Below are positions 7,943 to 17,778 of a stretch of 37,350 bases of DNA, in pieces; within the stretch, counting starts at the first letter, position 1, and every line of letters starts with the position of its first letter. The notes beneath the pieces are model-generated. The model was not told the DNA's origin. It saw nothing but the letters and a program-made list of their open reading frames with translations, and did not search any database. The position numbers and the translations under genes are program-made. This DNA is from JAWVZU01 sp033722075 (GTDB taxonomy: Bacteria > Pseudomonadota > Gammaproteobacteria > Xanthomonadales > SZUA-38): positions 1-37,350 of the forward strand of contig JAWVZU010000006.1 in the NCBI GenBank assembly GCA_033722075.1, read 5' to 3'.

Positions 7943-9453
7943 CAGTCATCCGCCGGGACGCAGCGTTCTGAAGCCCAGCGGCGCAGGTGGGCAATGCGTT
8001 CGGCCATGACGACGGACAACGGGCGGGTGGCGGAAATCGCCTCGGCGATCCGCTCCGTGCTCAGTTCGGTCGCGTCGGCCATTGCGGAGTAAAGGGCTGA
8101 GACGACAGACTGCTCTATCTCGGCACCCGAGAAACCCTCACTGAGTTCAGCCAGGCGGGTGAGATCGATGCGCTCGGCGTCCTGCTTGCGCTTGGTAAGA
8201 TGGATTTCGAAAATCCGTTCGCGCACGTCCGGCTTGGGCAGGTCGACGAAGAAGATCTCATCGAAGCGGCCCTTGCGCACCAGCTCCGGCGGCAGGGCCT
8301 CGATGTCGTTGGCGGTGGCAACCAGAAAGACCCGCCCCTTGCGCTCGGCCATCCAGGTCAGCAGCGTCCCGAGGACACGCTTGGACGTGCCGGAATCGGA
8401 GTCGCTGGTGGACAGGCCTTTTTCGATCTCGTCGATCCACAACACGCAGGGCTGCATGACCTCTGCGCTCCTGAGCGACTCGCGCAGGTTCCGTTCCGTC
8501 TCTCCGTGGTACTTGTTGTAGAGATTCCCGAAATCGAGGCGTAGCAGCGGCACACCGAACCCGGAGGCGACCGCTTTTGCCGCGAGCGACTTCCCGCACC
8601 CCTGGACGCCCAGCAGGAGCACCCCCTTGGGTGGATCGAGCCCGTATTCTTCCGCGCCGTCCACGAACACCTGCTGGCGTTCCCTGAGCCAGCGCTTCAG
8701 CCGGCCCAGGCCGGCGATGTCGTCGAATTCGATCAGGTCGTACGCATAGTGCAGGATCCCCCCTCGATTGAGGATCTTGAACTTCTCGACCATCACCGAT
8801 TCCAGGTCGACCTCGGTGATCGCACCGTCGTTGTAGATCGCGTTGCGCGCCAGGCGCCGGGCATCCTCCAGCGCCAGTCCCTTGAGATTCTGGACCAGCA
8901 TCGCCAGGCTCTTGCGATTGACCTTGACCCGCCGCCCGTCGTGGCGACGCGACCAGCGGAAGGCCTCTTCCCGAACCAACTTCTCGAGCACGTCGTCCGA
9001 CGGCATGGAAAGCTCGATGCGGGCCGCGTGGGGCAGCAGTTCCGGTGGCAGTTTCAGGGCCGGGCTGATCATGGCCACCGTGTGCGGCCGCTCATGGTGC
9101 TCCAGGGCGATTTCCCTGATCCTCCGGACGTTCAGCGGATCACTGAGATAGGGGTGAAAATCCAGCAGCAGATAAATGGACGGATCACGATTTCGTGCGA
9201 TGTGATCGAGAACCAGCTCCGGCTCACGATGCTCCGCGCCGAAGTCAGCCACTTCCAGGTCCAGGCGAACCAGACCGTCGGTGGCGGACCACTTGTACAG
9301 GGGCTTGAGCGTGCCGCTCAGGTGGCTTTCGTTGGGACCCGGCACGAGCAGGCGGGTGAACATGTCGACGACCCGGTTCTCTTCGTGGGACTCGATCACG
9401 ATCAGCGCCGTCCCCGATCGCACCAGCAACTTGAGATCGTCTTCCTTACCCAT
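7942..9453 (-). CDS. Ycf46-like AAA+ ATPase
   Basis: A 503-residue AAA+ ATPase resembling chloroplast Ycf46 and its bacterial homologues. The N-terminal half (about 1-230) is a degenerate ATPase-like domain with VESHEENR-like and LLLDFHPYL segments. The C-terminal half is a canonical AAA module: Walker A GVQGCGKS (282-289), Walker B VLWIDEIEK (337-345), sensor-1 ATAND (about 379-383), arginine-finger region RKGRFDEIFF (about 393-402), and a lid with FSGAEIEQ. I start at MGKEDDLKLL (ATG 9453), not further upstream inside the transporter gene. The cellular role of bacterial Ycf46-like proteins is poorly defined. Here it overlaps EamA upstream by eight bases and the GGCT gene downstream by one base. 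Confidence 0.9.
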   Translation of the reverse strand: MGKEDDLKLLVRSGTALIVIESHEENRVVDMFTRLLVPGPNESHLSGTLKPLYKWSATDGLVRLDLEVADFGAEHREPELVLDHIARNRDPSIYLLLDFHPYLSDPLNVRRIREIALEHHERPHTVAMISPALKLPPELLPHAARIELSMPSDDVLEKLVREEAFRWSRRHDGRRVKVNRKSLAMLVQNLKGLALEDARRLARNAIYNDGAITEVDLESVMVEKFKILNRGGILHYAYDLIEFDDIAGLGRLKRWLRERQQVFVDGAEEYGLDPPKGVLLLGVQGCGKSLAAKAVASGFGVPLLRLDFGNLYNKYHGETERNLRESLRSAEVMQPCVLWIDEIEKGLSTSDSDSGTSKRVLGTLLTWMAERKGRVFLVATANDIEALPPELVRKGRFDEIFFVDLPKPDVRERIFEIHLTKRKQDAERIDLTRLAELSEGFSGAEIEQSVVSALYSAMADATELSTERIAEAISATRPLSVVMAERIAHLRRWASERCVPADD

Positions 9454-10342
9454 CGGTCTGTCTGCGATTCGCCACGTAGATCCCCGCCAGCACCAGCCCC
9501 GCGCCGACCAGGTCCCAGCGGTCGGTCGGTCGCGCAAAGAAGAGGATATCCCATAGGAAGGACAATGCAGGCTGCAGGAGCAGAAACAATCCCACCAGGG
9601 CCGCTGGCAGCCGCGGCATCGCGCGCGTCAGCAGCATCCATCCGATGACCTGGCAAAAGAGCCCGTAGGCCAGGAGTGCGCCCCAGGTCTTGAGGTTGGG
9701 CACGGCGAAGGAATGACCCTCGAACCAGCTGACCGCCGCCAGGATCGCGGCACAGATCAGCGACATGATGCCGAGGTTGGCCGGTGTCGACAGCGTTCGG
9801 CGGGCGCCCTGGGCCTGGCGCATGCTGAGGATGAACGCCGAGTAGGCCACGGCCGTGAGCAGACCGAACACGACCCCGACCCGGTAGGTTTCGCCGAGCT
9901 GGGTCCAATCCACTCCGACCAGCAACCAGATGCCCGCAAAAGCCGCGAGCACGCCGGCGAAGAAGGTCCATGGAACCCGCTCCTTGAACACCAGCCAGCC
10001 CACCATGGCGAGAACGAAGACCTGGAAATTCGCCAGGATCGTGGCCAGGCCCGGACCGACATAGATGATGCTCCGATGCCAGAAATACAGATCCAGCGCA
10101 AAGAAGATCGCAACGGGAACGAAGCGCAGAGCGTAGCGGGTGCCTTGCCACAGCGTCCTGCGCTGAAGCAGGCAGAGGATGATCAACCCCACCCCGCCGA
10201 TGGCCATGCGATAGAACGCCGACGTGCTCGGCGCGACTTCGGCGACCTTCACCCAGGGGGCCGAGGTGCTGATCATGACCGCCCCGGCCAGCATGCTGAG
10301 GACGGCCGCGCTGTCGGTGCGGGTGCGAGCGAGTTCAGTCAC
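9446..10342 (-). CDS. EamA/DMT-family inner-membrane transporter
   Basis: A 298-residue hydrophobic protein with about ten membrane helices in two EamA repeats. The first repeat starts MLAGAVMISTSAPWVKVAEV. The second contains AVAYSAFILSMRQAQG and ends LVGAGLVLAGIYVANRR. EamA proteins export or import amino acids and other small metabolites, and the substrate here cannot be predicted. I read from the GTG at 10342 (VTELARTRTDS). An internal ATG at 10294 also keeps all the helices, and neither start has a clear ribosome binding site. It is the first gene of the four-gene - strand run and is divergent from the MscS gene. Confidence 0.85.
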   Translation of the reverse strand: MTELARTRTDSAAVLSMLAGAVMISTSAPWVKVAEVAPSTSAFYRMAIGGVGLIILCLLQRRTLWQGTRYALRFVPVAIFFALDLYFWHRSIIYVGPGLATILANFQVFVLAMVGWLVFKERVPWTFFAGVLAAFAGIWLLVGVDWTQLGETYRVGVVFGLLTAVAYSAFILSMRQAQGARRTLSTPANLGIMSLICAAILAAVSWFEGHSFAVPNLKTWGALLAYGLFCQVIGWMLLTRAMPRLPAALVGLFLLLQPALSFLWDILFFARPTDRWDLVGAGLVLAGIYVANRRQTDG

Positions 10343-10463
10343 GGGCGAGAGTGGCCATCGATTGGATTGCGGGCAAAGGATCAGGAGGATAGCGGAGAAC
10401 GTTCGCGGTTTGGAGACGGGGCTGTGCAATAATCCCCGAAAACCCAGGAAACCCGCGCCGACG

Positions 10464-11615
10464 ATGCAGGAAAACCAGCCCCAGGAAACACCGGATCTGG
10501 TCGAGGAACTGACCCGGCAGGTCACCGCACAGGATTGGGTTCCCGAGGCGCTCAAGCCGGTCTCGGAGTTTCTCGCAGCCTACCCATGGGTCGCCGCCCT
10601 CTCGATCGCACTGGTCGGCTTTTTCATCGCCAAGCTGTTCGTCTTCGCCCTGAAATGGACCCTGTCCCACCTCACGACGCGGACGAAGACCGATTTCGAC
10701 GACAAGATCATCCAGTTCCTCAGCCGGCCCCTGTTCGTGACCGTCTTCTACGGTTTCCTCACCCTGGCCACCATCACCCTGGACCTGCCCGACCGGTTCA
10801 CCATAGTCGTCATCCGGATCCTGGCCAGTCTGGCCATCATCTACTGGTTCGCGGCCGGCTTGCCGGTCATGGCGCTGCTGCTCGACAAGGCGGCCCATTG
10901 GCAGGACAAGCTGCCCTTGATCCAGGACCGAACGCTGCCCCTGTTCGACATCGTGGGCAAGCTGCTGGTTGTCCTGATCGCCAGCTACGCCCTGCTCCAG
11001 GTCTGGAATATCGACGCCACCGCGTGGCTGGCCTCTGCAGGCGTCATTGGCATCGCGGTCGGTTTTGCGGCGCGGGATACGCTGGCCAATCTCTTCTCCG
11101 GCGTATTCATCGTGGCCGACGCGCCCTACAAGATCGGTGACTACATCAACCTGGACAGCGGCGAACGCGGCATGGTCACGCACGTCGGCCTCCGCAGCAC
11201 CCGGATCCTGACCCGCGACGACGTCGAGATTACCGTGCCCAATGCCGTGATGGGCGCGGCGAAGATCGTCAATGAAGCCGGCGGGCGCTGGGAGAAAATG
11301 CGCGTCCGGATCAGGGTCGGCGTCGCCTACGGCACCGACGTGGACCAGGTCTGCGAGGTCCTCCAGAAAATCGGCGAGGAGCATCCTGCCCTCTGTGAGG
11401 AACCGCCGGTGCGCGTTCGGATGCGGGGCTTCGGCGATTCCAGCCTGGACTTCGAGCTCCTCGGCTGGATCGAGCGTCCCGAGCTGCGCGGCAGAATCAC
11501 CCACGAACTCCTGATGACCGTCTACAAGCGCTTCGCCGAGGAGAACATCGAGATCCCCTTCCCCCAGCGGGATCTGTATATCAAGTCGATGCCGGAGGCG
11601 GCGCGAGAGGGCTGA
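10464..11615 (+). CDS. MscS-family mechanosensitive ion channel
   Basis: A 383-residue channel protein, expected in the inner membrane, that would gate under membrane tension to release solutes. Visible features are membrane segments around residues 30-50 (WVAALSIALVGFFIAKLFVF), 75-95, 105-130 and 165-185; the conserved pore/beta-domain start GVIGIAVGFAARDTLANLF; then GVFIVADAPYKIGDYI and a beta domain with VTHVGLRSTRILTRDD. The C-terminal cage ends with a PFPQRDLYI-like strand typical of MscS. The start at ATG 10464 is supported by an upstream CCAGGAAACC. The gene ends only three bases before the convergent folP stop, so any terminator must lie within coding sequence. Confidence 0.93.
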   Translation: MQENQPQETPDLVEELTRQVTAQDWVPEALKPVSEFLAAYPWVAALSIALVGFFIAKLFVFALKWTLSHLTTRTKTDFDDKIIQFLSRPLFVTVFYGFLTLATITLDLPDRFTIVVIRILASLAIIYWFAAGLPVMALLLDKAAHWQDKLPLIQDRTLPLFDIVGKLLVVLIASYALLQVWNIDATAWLASAGVIGIAVGFAARDTLANLFSGVFIVADAPYKIGDYINLDSGERGMVTHVGLRSTRILTRDDVEITVPNAVMGAAKIVNEAGGRWEKMRVRIRVGVAYGTDVDQVCEVLQKIGEEHPALCEEPPVRVRMRGFGDSSLDFELLGWIERPELRGRITHELLMTVYKRFAEENIEIPFPQRDLYIKSMPEAAREG

Positions 11616-11618
11616 CGG

Positions 11619-12472
11619 CTAACCCTTGGCGGGAAGCGTGGCGATCGCCGAGAAGACGGCGACCGCGTCCTGCGTCTCGGCCACGTCATGGGCTCTCACG
11701 ATTGAAGCCCCCTTGCCCAAGGCGATCACACAGGCGGCGAGGCTCCCCGGCAGGCGCTCGTCGACGTCCCGGTCTAGGAGCTTCCCGAACATGGATTTGC
11801 GTGAAACGCCGATCAGGATCGGGCAGCCCAGGTCCTGAAATGCTTCCAGCCGGCCGAGCAGCGCCAGATTGTGCTCGAGCGTCTTACCGAAGCCGAACCC
11901 CGGATCGATGACAATCCGGTCTCGCGAGATCCCAACGGCCTCGCAGGCGCGGATCCGCTCCACGAGGAACTGTATGACCTCGGCGACGACGTCTTCATAG
12001 CTCGGGGCATGCTGCATGCTGCGCGGCGTACCCTGCATGTGCATCAGGCAGACCGGCAGATCGGTGGCGGCGGCCGCCTCGAGTGCGCCGGGAGCACGCA
12101 GCGCGTTCACGTCATTGATCAGGCCGGCGCCCGCCGCGGCCGCGGCGCTCATCACTTCCGGTTTGCTGGTATCGATCGAGATGGGCACGGAAACCGCGCG
12201 GGCCAGGCCTTCGATGACCGGGATGACCCGGCCGAGTTCTTCTTCTACGGAGACTTCCCGGGCTCCCGGGCGGGTGGATTCGCCACCGACATCGATGATG
12301 GCCGCGCCCTCGGCGACCATCGCCCGGGCATGCGCCAGAGCACCTTCAAGACGGTCGTAGCGCCCGCCATCGGAAAACGAGTCCGGTGTGACGTTGAGAA
12401 TGCCCATCACGACCGGGCGGCCCAGATCCAGGATCCGGCCGCCACAGTCGAGTTTGGAAGTGTGCCCTTCGG

Positions 12473-12476
<4 letters not shown>
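11619..12476 (-). CDS. folP: Dihydropteroate synthase FolP
   Basis: Condenses p-aminobenzoate with 6-hydroxymethyl-dihydropterin pyrophosphate in folate synthesis, and is the sulfonamide target. Signatures: MGILNVTPDSFSDGG, IDVGGESTRPGA, SIDTSKPEV, LINDVNAL, DPGFGFGKT and GVSRKSM. The first conventional start is a GTG at 12410, but it would remove a conserved N-terminal stretch. The in-frame upstream sequence reads LDCGGRILDLGRPVV just before it, as in typical FolP. The only start-like codon that retains this stretch is a CTG at 12474-12476, overlapping the ftsH TGA (CTGA) and giving 285 residues, a normal FolP length. I annotate that start with caution; a GTG 12410 start (263 residues) is the alternative. 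glmM, the usual next gene, is absent. Confidence 0.85.
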
Positions 12477-14407
<1,931 letters not shown>

Positions 14408-14410
<3 letters not shown>

Positions 14411-14426
14411 CAGAGATACCTCTTCT
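14408..14426 (-). promoter_or_regulatory. Ribosome binding site and TTG start of ftsH
   Basis: On the - strand AGAAGAGGT (14418-14426) is followed by eight bases to the TTG (14408-14410). The downstream ATG at 14399-14401 would be 17 bases from the same site, so the spacing favours TTG initiation. Confidence 0.6.
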
Positions 14427-14477
14427 GCGACCGCATCGGACCGAATCCGGTGAAGTCGAATTCTACTATTTTAACAG

Positions 14478-15101
14478 TCATTCCGTCCGGCGCCCCCGTG
14501 CCATTACGTATACTTCGCGGCTACGCGACCGGGAAGCCTTGGGCTTGACCGTCTTGACTGCCGAAAATTGTGCCCGCGCCTGCGCGATGAAGGCGTCAAA
14601 ACCTTCACCCTGGAAAACCTTCGCCAGCATGGCGCCGCCGGGCCTGACCCATTGACGCGCAAAGTCCAGTGCAAGTTCCGCAAGATACATGGCCCGCGGC
14701 TGATCAGCAGCCTTCATACCAGTGATATTGGGCGCCATGTCGGACAACACAACATCGACCGGTTGACCATCGAGGGCCGCCTCCAGTGCCTCCAGCGCGG
14801 GCGTCTCGGTGAAATCACCCTGGATGAAGGTGACCTCGTCCAGCGGGTCCATGGCCAGAATGTCCAGCGCAATCACCCGTCCCCGGGATCCCACAAGCTG
14901 GGCCGCGAGCTGAGACCAGCCGCCAGGCGCGGCCCCCAGGTCGACGACCGTCATGCCCGGCTTGAGGAGCGTGTACTTGTTCTGCAGTTCCTTCAGCTTG
15001 AAGACCGCACGGGACCGCCATCCTTCGGCCTGCGCTTCCTGGACATAGGGATCCGAGAAGTGCTCCTTGAGCCACCGCTTGCTGCTCTTCGATCGACCCA
15101 T
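14478..15101 (-). CDS. rlmE: 23S rRNA 2'-O-ribose methyltransferase RlmE (FtsJ/RrmJ)
   Basis: A SAM-dependent methyltransferase that modifies the 2'-O of U2552 (E. coli numbering) in the 23S rRNA A-loop during 50S assembly. The 207-residue length is standard. It begins with a basic SKSSKRWLKEHFSDPYV segment. RSRAVFKLKEL supplies the catalytic Lys, VVDLGAAPGGWSQ (about 53-65) is the SAM-binding motif, and VLSDMAPNITG holds the catalytic Asp. The AKVFQGEG and RSREVYVMARG segments complete the K-D-K-E tetrad. It sits upstream of ftsH, the classic gammaproteobacterial pair, with a 67-base gap containing a TAAAAT -10-like hexamer but no good -35. Confidence 0.96.
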   Translation of the reverse strand: MGRSKSSKRWLKEHFSDPYVQEAQAEGWRSRAVFKLKELQNKYTLLKPGMTVVDLGAAPGGWSQLAAQLVGSRGRVIALDILAMDPLDEVTFIQGDFTETPALEALEAALDGQPVDVVLSDMAPNITGMKAADQPRAMYLAELALDFARQWVRPGGAMLAKVFQGEGFDAFIAQARAQFSAVKTVKPKASRSRSREVYVMARGRRTE

Positions 15102-15127
15102 GGGCTACCTGCGTTCTCCGGGACAGT

Positions 15128-15778
15128 TCAAGGGCAGCTCAGGACGGCCGTGCGGTCTTCCGGAACCTGCACCTGAAGGCGCCGGCCATTGCAATAGTAG
15201 TCGACTTCGGCCCGCTTCTTGACATTGCGAATCGGATCTCCGCACAGATCGTTGTCCACCGTGATGCTGCAGCGCGCCTGCCCGTCGCAGTAGCGGACAA
15301 ACAGGTCGGTTGCATCGCAAAAACGGTCCCTTGCGCCGTAGACCGCCTCGCCGATCCAGATCCGGTTGCGGTCCGACCCCCGAGGCTGGCAGTCCCGCCG
15401 GTTGCGGCAGCGTTCGAAGCCCGGAATGGGGGGTCGGCCGCCCGCCTGATGGCGCGTGTCCATGCAGTAGGCGCTGGCCACTTCGCCTTCCCAGACCTGG
15501 ACGGTGCGGATGCCATCACCGCAACTGTAGCTGATGATCAGGCGTTTGCGACTGTTGCGGGCAGGATCCCCACAGAGCCGATTGTTGGCCTCGACGTCAC
15601 AGTAGGTCCGCCCGTCGCAGGCATATTGCACGTCCCGGGTGGCCTGACAGACCTGATTCGCGGTCCCGTAGATCGCTTCCAGAATCTCCAGTTGCTGGTG
15701 CCGATCCGCCTGAGCGGAAGCGGAAAGAAACAACGCCAGCACGCCCAGGATAATCGATAGTCCGTTGATCCTGCTCAT
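15128..15778 (-). CDS. Secreted protein with two tandem SUEL-lectin-like six-cysteine repeats
   Basis: A 216-residue protein with a clear signal peptide (hydrophobic 6-20, cleavage expected after SAQA at 24). Two repeats occupy about 29-105 and 139-215, offset by exactly 110 residues. All six cysteines align: 44/154, 54/164, 60/170, 69/179, 86/196 and 105/215. Shared landmarks are an E-A-x-YG motif, CDGxxxC, LCGDPxRN, K-R and a Y-x-C strand. This resembles the galactose/rhamnose-binding SUEL lectin domain (A-x-YGR, CxGxxxC, GDPC, K-x-L-x-V-x-Y-x-C), though the Cys precedes GDP instead of following it. The linker holds two further cysteines (124 and 130). Sugar binding is inferred. A strong GGAGG lies eight bases before the ATG. 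The rlmE start is 26 bases downstream. Confidence 0.85.
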   Translation of the reverse strand: MSRINGLSIILGVLALFLSASAQADRHQQLEILEAIYGTANQVCQATRDVQYACDGRTYCDVEANNRLCGDPARNSRKRLIISYSCGDGIRTVQVWEGEVASAYCMDTRHQAGGRPPIPGFERCRNRRDCQPRGSDRNRIWIGEAVYGARDRFCDATDLFVRYCDGQARCSITVDNDLCGDPIRNVKKRAEVDYYCNGRRLQVQVPEDRTAVLSCP

Positions 15779-15802
15779 GAAATATTCCTCCGAGGGTTCA
15801 GC

Positions 15803-15831
15803 ACTATACGGCAGACGCAGGCAGGACCCAA
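15803..15831 (-). promoter_or_regulatory. Candidate sigma-70 promoter for the lectin-like gene
   Basis: On the - strand TTGGGT (15826-15831), a 17-base spacer and TATAGT (15803-15808) precede the strong GGAGG ribosome binding site of the lectin-like gene. The -10 matches consensus at five of six positions. This promoter may also feed rlmE and ftsH. Confidence 0.5.
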
Positions 15832-15914
15832 TTCTCGTACCTCAAGGATGAATCTCCGCTGAGTGGACCGGGCGATGGCGGTACAATCTCGAGCAAAAGA
15901 CCTGGGTAACCCCA

Positions 15915-17321
15915 ATGCAACTCGAATTCTATGGTGCGGCCGGCGAAGTCACGGGGTCGTGCCACATCCTCGAAGTCCGTGGTCGGCGCATCCTGCTCGA
16001 CTGCGGGCTGATCCAGGGCGGGCGTAAGGCGGAGGCCCGCAACCGGGACCCATTCCCGTTTGCCGCCGAGGACATCGATGCGGTGGTCCTGAGCCACGCC
16101 CACCTCGATCATTCGGGGCGCCTCCCCCTGCTCTGCCGCAGGGGATTCGGCGGTCCCATTCACGCCCAGAACGCATCCCGCGACCTCGGTCGCGTGCTGC
16201 TTCTCGATGCCGCTTCGCTGGCTGAAAGCGATGCATTCCACGAAACCCGGCGGCGCAGGCGCAAGGGTCTGGGTGCGGTCAAGCCGCTCTACACGGTTTC
16301 CGATGCGGAACTGTGCCTGCGCCAGTTCCAGGGACACCGCTATGACGAGTGGTTCGATGTCTCACCCGGCGTCAAGGTCCGCTACCAGGACGCTGGACAC
16401 ATACTCGGCTCGGCCGCCGTCGAACTCGACCTGGAAGAAAACAAACAGCGGAGGCGACTGGTGTTCAGTGGCGACCTGGGCCAGTACGACACCCCGATCC
16501 TGCGCGACCCGGCCGCCATCGAGCAGGCCGATGTCGTTCTCATGGAGAGCACCTACGGCGGTCGCCGCCATCGTTCCCGCGAGGCGTCGGTGCAGGAACT
16601 CGGCGAAATCCTCGCCGCCGCCGGTCGGGGTAACGTACTGATCCCCTGTTTTGCCGTCGGCCGGTCGCAGGAGATCCTCTATCAGTTGGGCACGCATTAC
16701 GAGGAATGGGGTCTCAGCCGGTGGCAGATCTTTCTGGACAGCCCGATGGCCATTCAGGCCAGCGAGGTCTACTGGGGCTATCCCCACCTCTATGACGAAG
16801 AAGCGGCCGCCCTGCACCGGCAAAACGCACGCATGCCGCTGCTTCCCAATCTCAGCCTGTCGAGGACCGCAGATGAATCGCGCGCCATCAACCGAATGGA
16901 ACGCGGCGCGATCGTGCTGGCCGGCAGCGGCATGTGCACCGGTGGCCGCATCCTGCACCACCTGAAGCACAACCTCTGGCGCACCAACTGTCAGGTCGTC
17001 ATCGTCGGCTACCAGGCGCATGGCACCCTGGGCCGGCGCCTGGTGGACGGCGCCGACTACGTGAAGATCATGGGTGAGACGATCAAGGTCGCCGCCAGCA
17101 TTCACACCATAGGGGGCTTATCGGCGCACGGCGACGAGGAAGACCTCCTGCGCTGGTATTCCAGTATCCACGGCAAGCCGCCGGCATACCTGGTGCACGG
17201 CGAGCCGGAGCGCGCCACGGCCCTGGAGCAGGCCCTCGAGCAACATGGAATTCGCACCGAGAGGCCCCAGCCGGGGGATAAACTGGATTTATTGAAACTG
17301 GAAGAGATCCGCCATGACTGA
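15915..17321 (+). CDS. Beta-CASP metallo-beta-lactamase-fold nuclease
   Basis: A 468-residue protein of the MBL plus beta-CASP family, whose members (CPSF73-like, RNase J-related) are RNA-processing endo- or exonucleases. The metal-binding HAHLDHSG motif is at 61-68, preceded by FYGAAGEVTGSCH and LLDCG. Further metal ligands appear in DAGHILGSA and FSGDLG. The beta-CASP insert is seen from VLMESTYGGRRH through NVLIPCFAVGRSQE. The C-terminal region has GSGMCTGGRILHHL, VGYQAHGTLGRRL and GLSAHGDEEDLLRW, giving the last His ligand. The RNA target in gammaproteobacteria is not well defined. The 5' gap has a TACAAT at 15882-15887 without a good -35. Its stop overlaps the thioesterase start by eight bases. 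Confidence 0.93.
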   Translation: MQLEFYGAAGEVTGSCHILEVRGRRILLDCGLIQGGRKAEARNRDPFPFAAEDIDAVVLSHAHLDHSGRLPLLCRRGFGGPIHAQNASRDLGRVLLLDAASLAESDAFHETRRRRRKGLGAVKPLYTVSDAELCLRQFQGHRYDEWFDVSPGVKVRYQDAGHILGSAAVELDLEENKQRRRLVFSGDLGQYDTPILRDPAAIEQADVVLMESTYGGRRHRSREASVQELGEILAAAGRGNVLIPCFAVGRSQEILYQLGTHYEEWGLSRWQIFLDSPMAIQASEVYWGYPHLYDEEAAALHRQNARMPLLPNLSLSRTADESRAINRMERGAIVLAGSGMCTGGRILHHLKHNLWRTNCQVVIVGYQAHGTLGRRLVDGADYVKIMGETIKVAASIHTIGGLSAHGDEEDLLRWYSSIHGKPPAYLVHGEPERATALEQALEQHGIRTERPQPGDKLDLLKLEEIRHD

Positions 17322-17778
17322 GACTTGCCTCCAGGAGCGCTACGCTCCTCACAACGCCTGCTTCGGCTGCGGCCCCGCCAATGAGAAGGGTCTGCAGATC
17401 CGCAGTTTTCCCCAGGGAGACCAGGTCATCGCCCATTGGACGCCCGAATCCCATCACGAAGCGTTCCCCGGGGTGCTGAACGGCGGCATCATCGGATCGC
17501 TGCTCGACTGCCACTGCAACTGGACCGCCGCCTGGCACCTGATGCAACGCGCCGGCTCCGACCGACCGCCGTGCACGGTCACGATGGACTATTCGATCAA
17601 ATTGCTGCGACCGACCCCGACGGATCGGGAACTGGAGCTGATCGCCCGGGTCAAGGATGCCAGTGACGACCGGGCGACGATCCTCGGCGAGCTCCGCGCC
17701 GACGACAAGGTCTGCGCGACCTGCGAGGGCCGCTTCATCGCCGTGAAGCCGGGACATCCAGCGTACCACCGCTGGTGA
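17314..17778 (+). CDS. PaaI-like hotdog-fold thioesterase
   Basis: A 154-residue protein of the hotdog superfamily. After NACFGCGPANEKGLQI, which is common in PaaI-like and 4HBT proteins, comes the core FPGVLNGGIIGSLLDCHCNW. The NGG and the Asp on the hotdog helix sit where acyl-CoA thioesterases of this group have their active-site residues. TMDYSIKLLRPTP is the following central strand. The acyl substrate is unknown. It overlaps the beta-CASP gene by eight bases upstream and the antiporter gene by four bases downstream, so the three are presumably one transcript, although no shared pathway is evident. Confidence 0.88.
   Translation: MTETCLQERYAPHNACFGCGPANEKGLQIRSFPQGDQVIAHWTPESHHEAFPGVLNGGIIGSLLDCHCNWTAAWHLMQRAGSDRPPCTVTMDYSIKLLRPTPTDRELELIARVKDASDDRATILGELRADDKVCATCEGRFIAVKPGHPAYHRW

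Noticed and set aside
7188..11615. A defence island built on the AAA ATPase and MscS gene
   Set aside because: No nuclease, toxin, reverse transcriptase or mobile-element gene accompanies them; the neighbours are metabolic or transport genes and the MscS gene is on the opposite strand with its own start.
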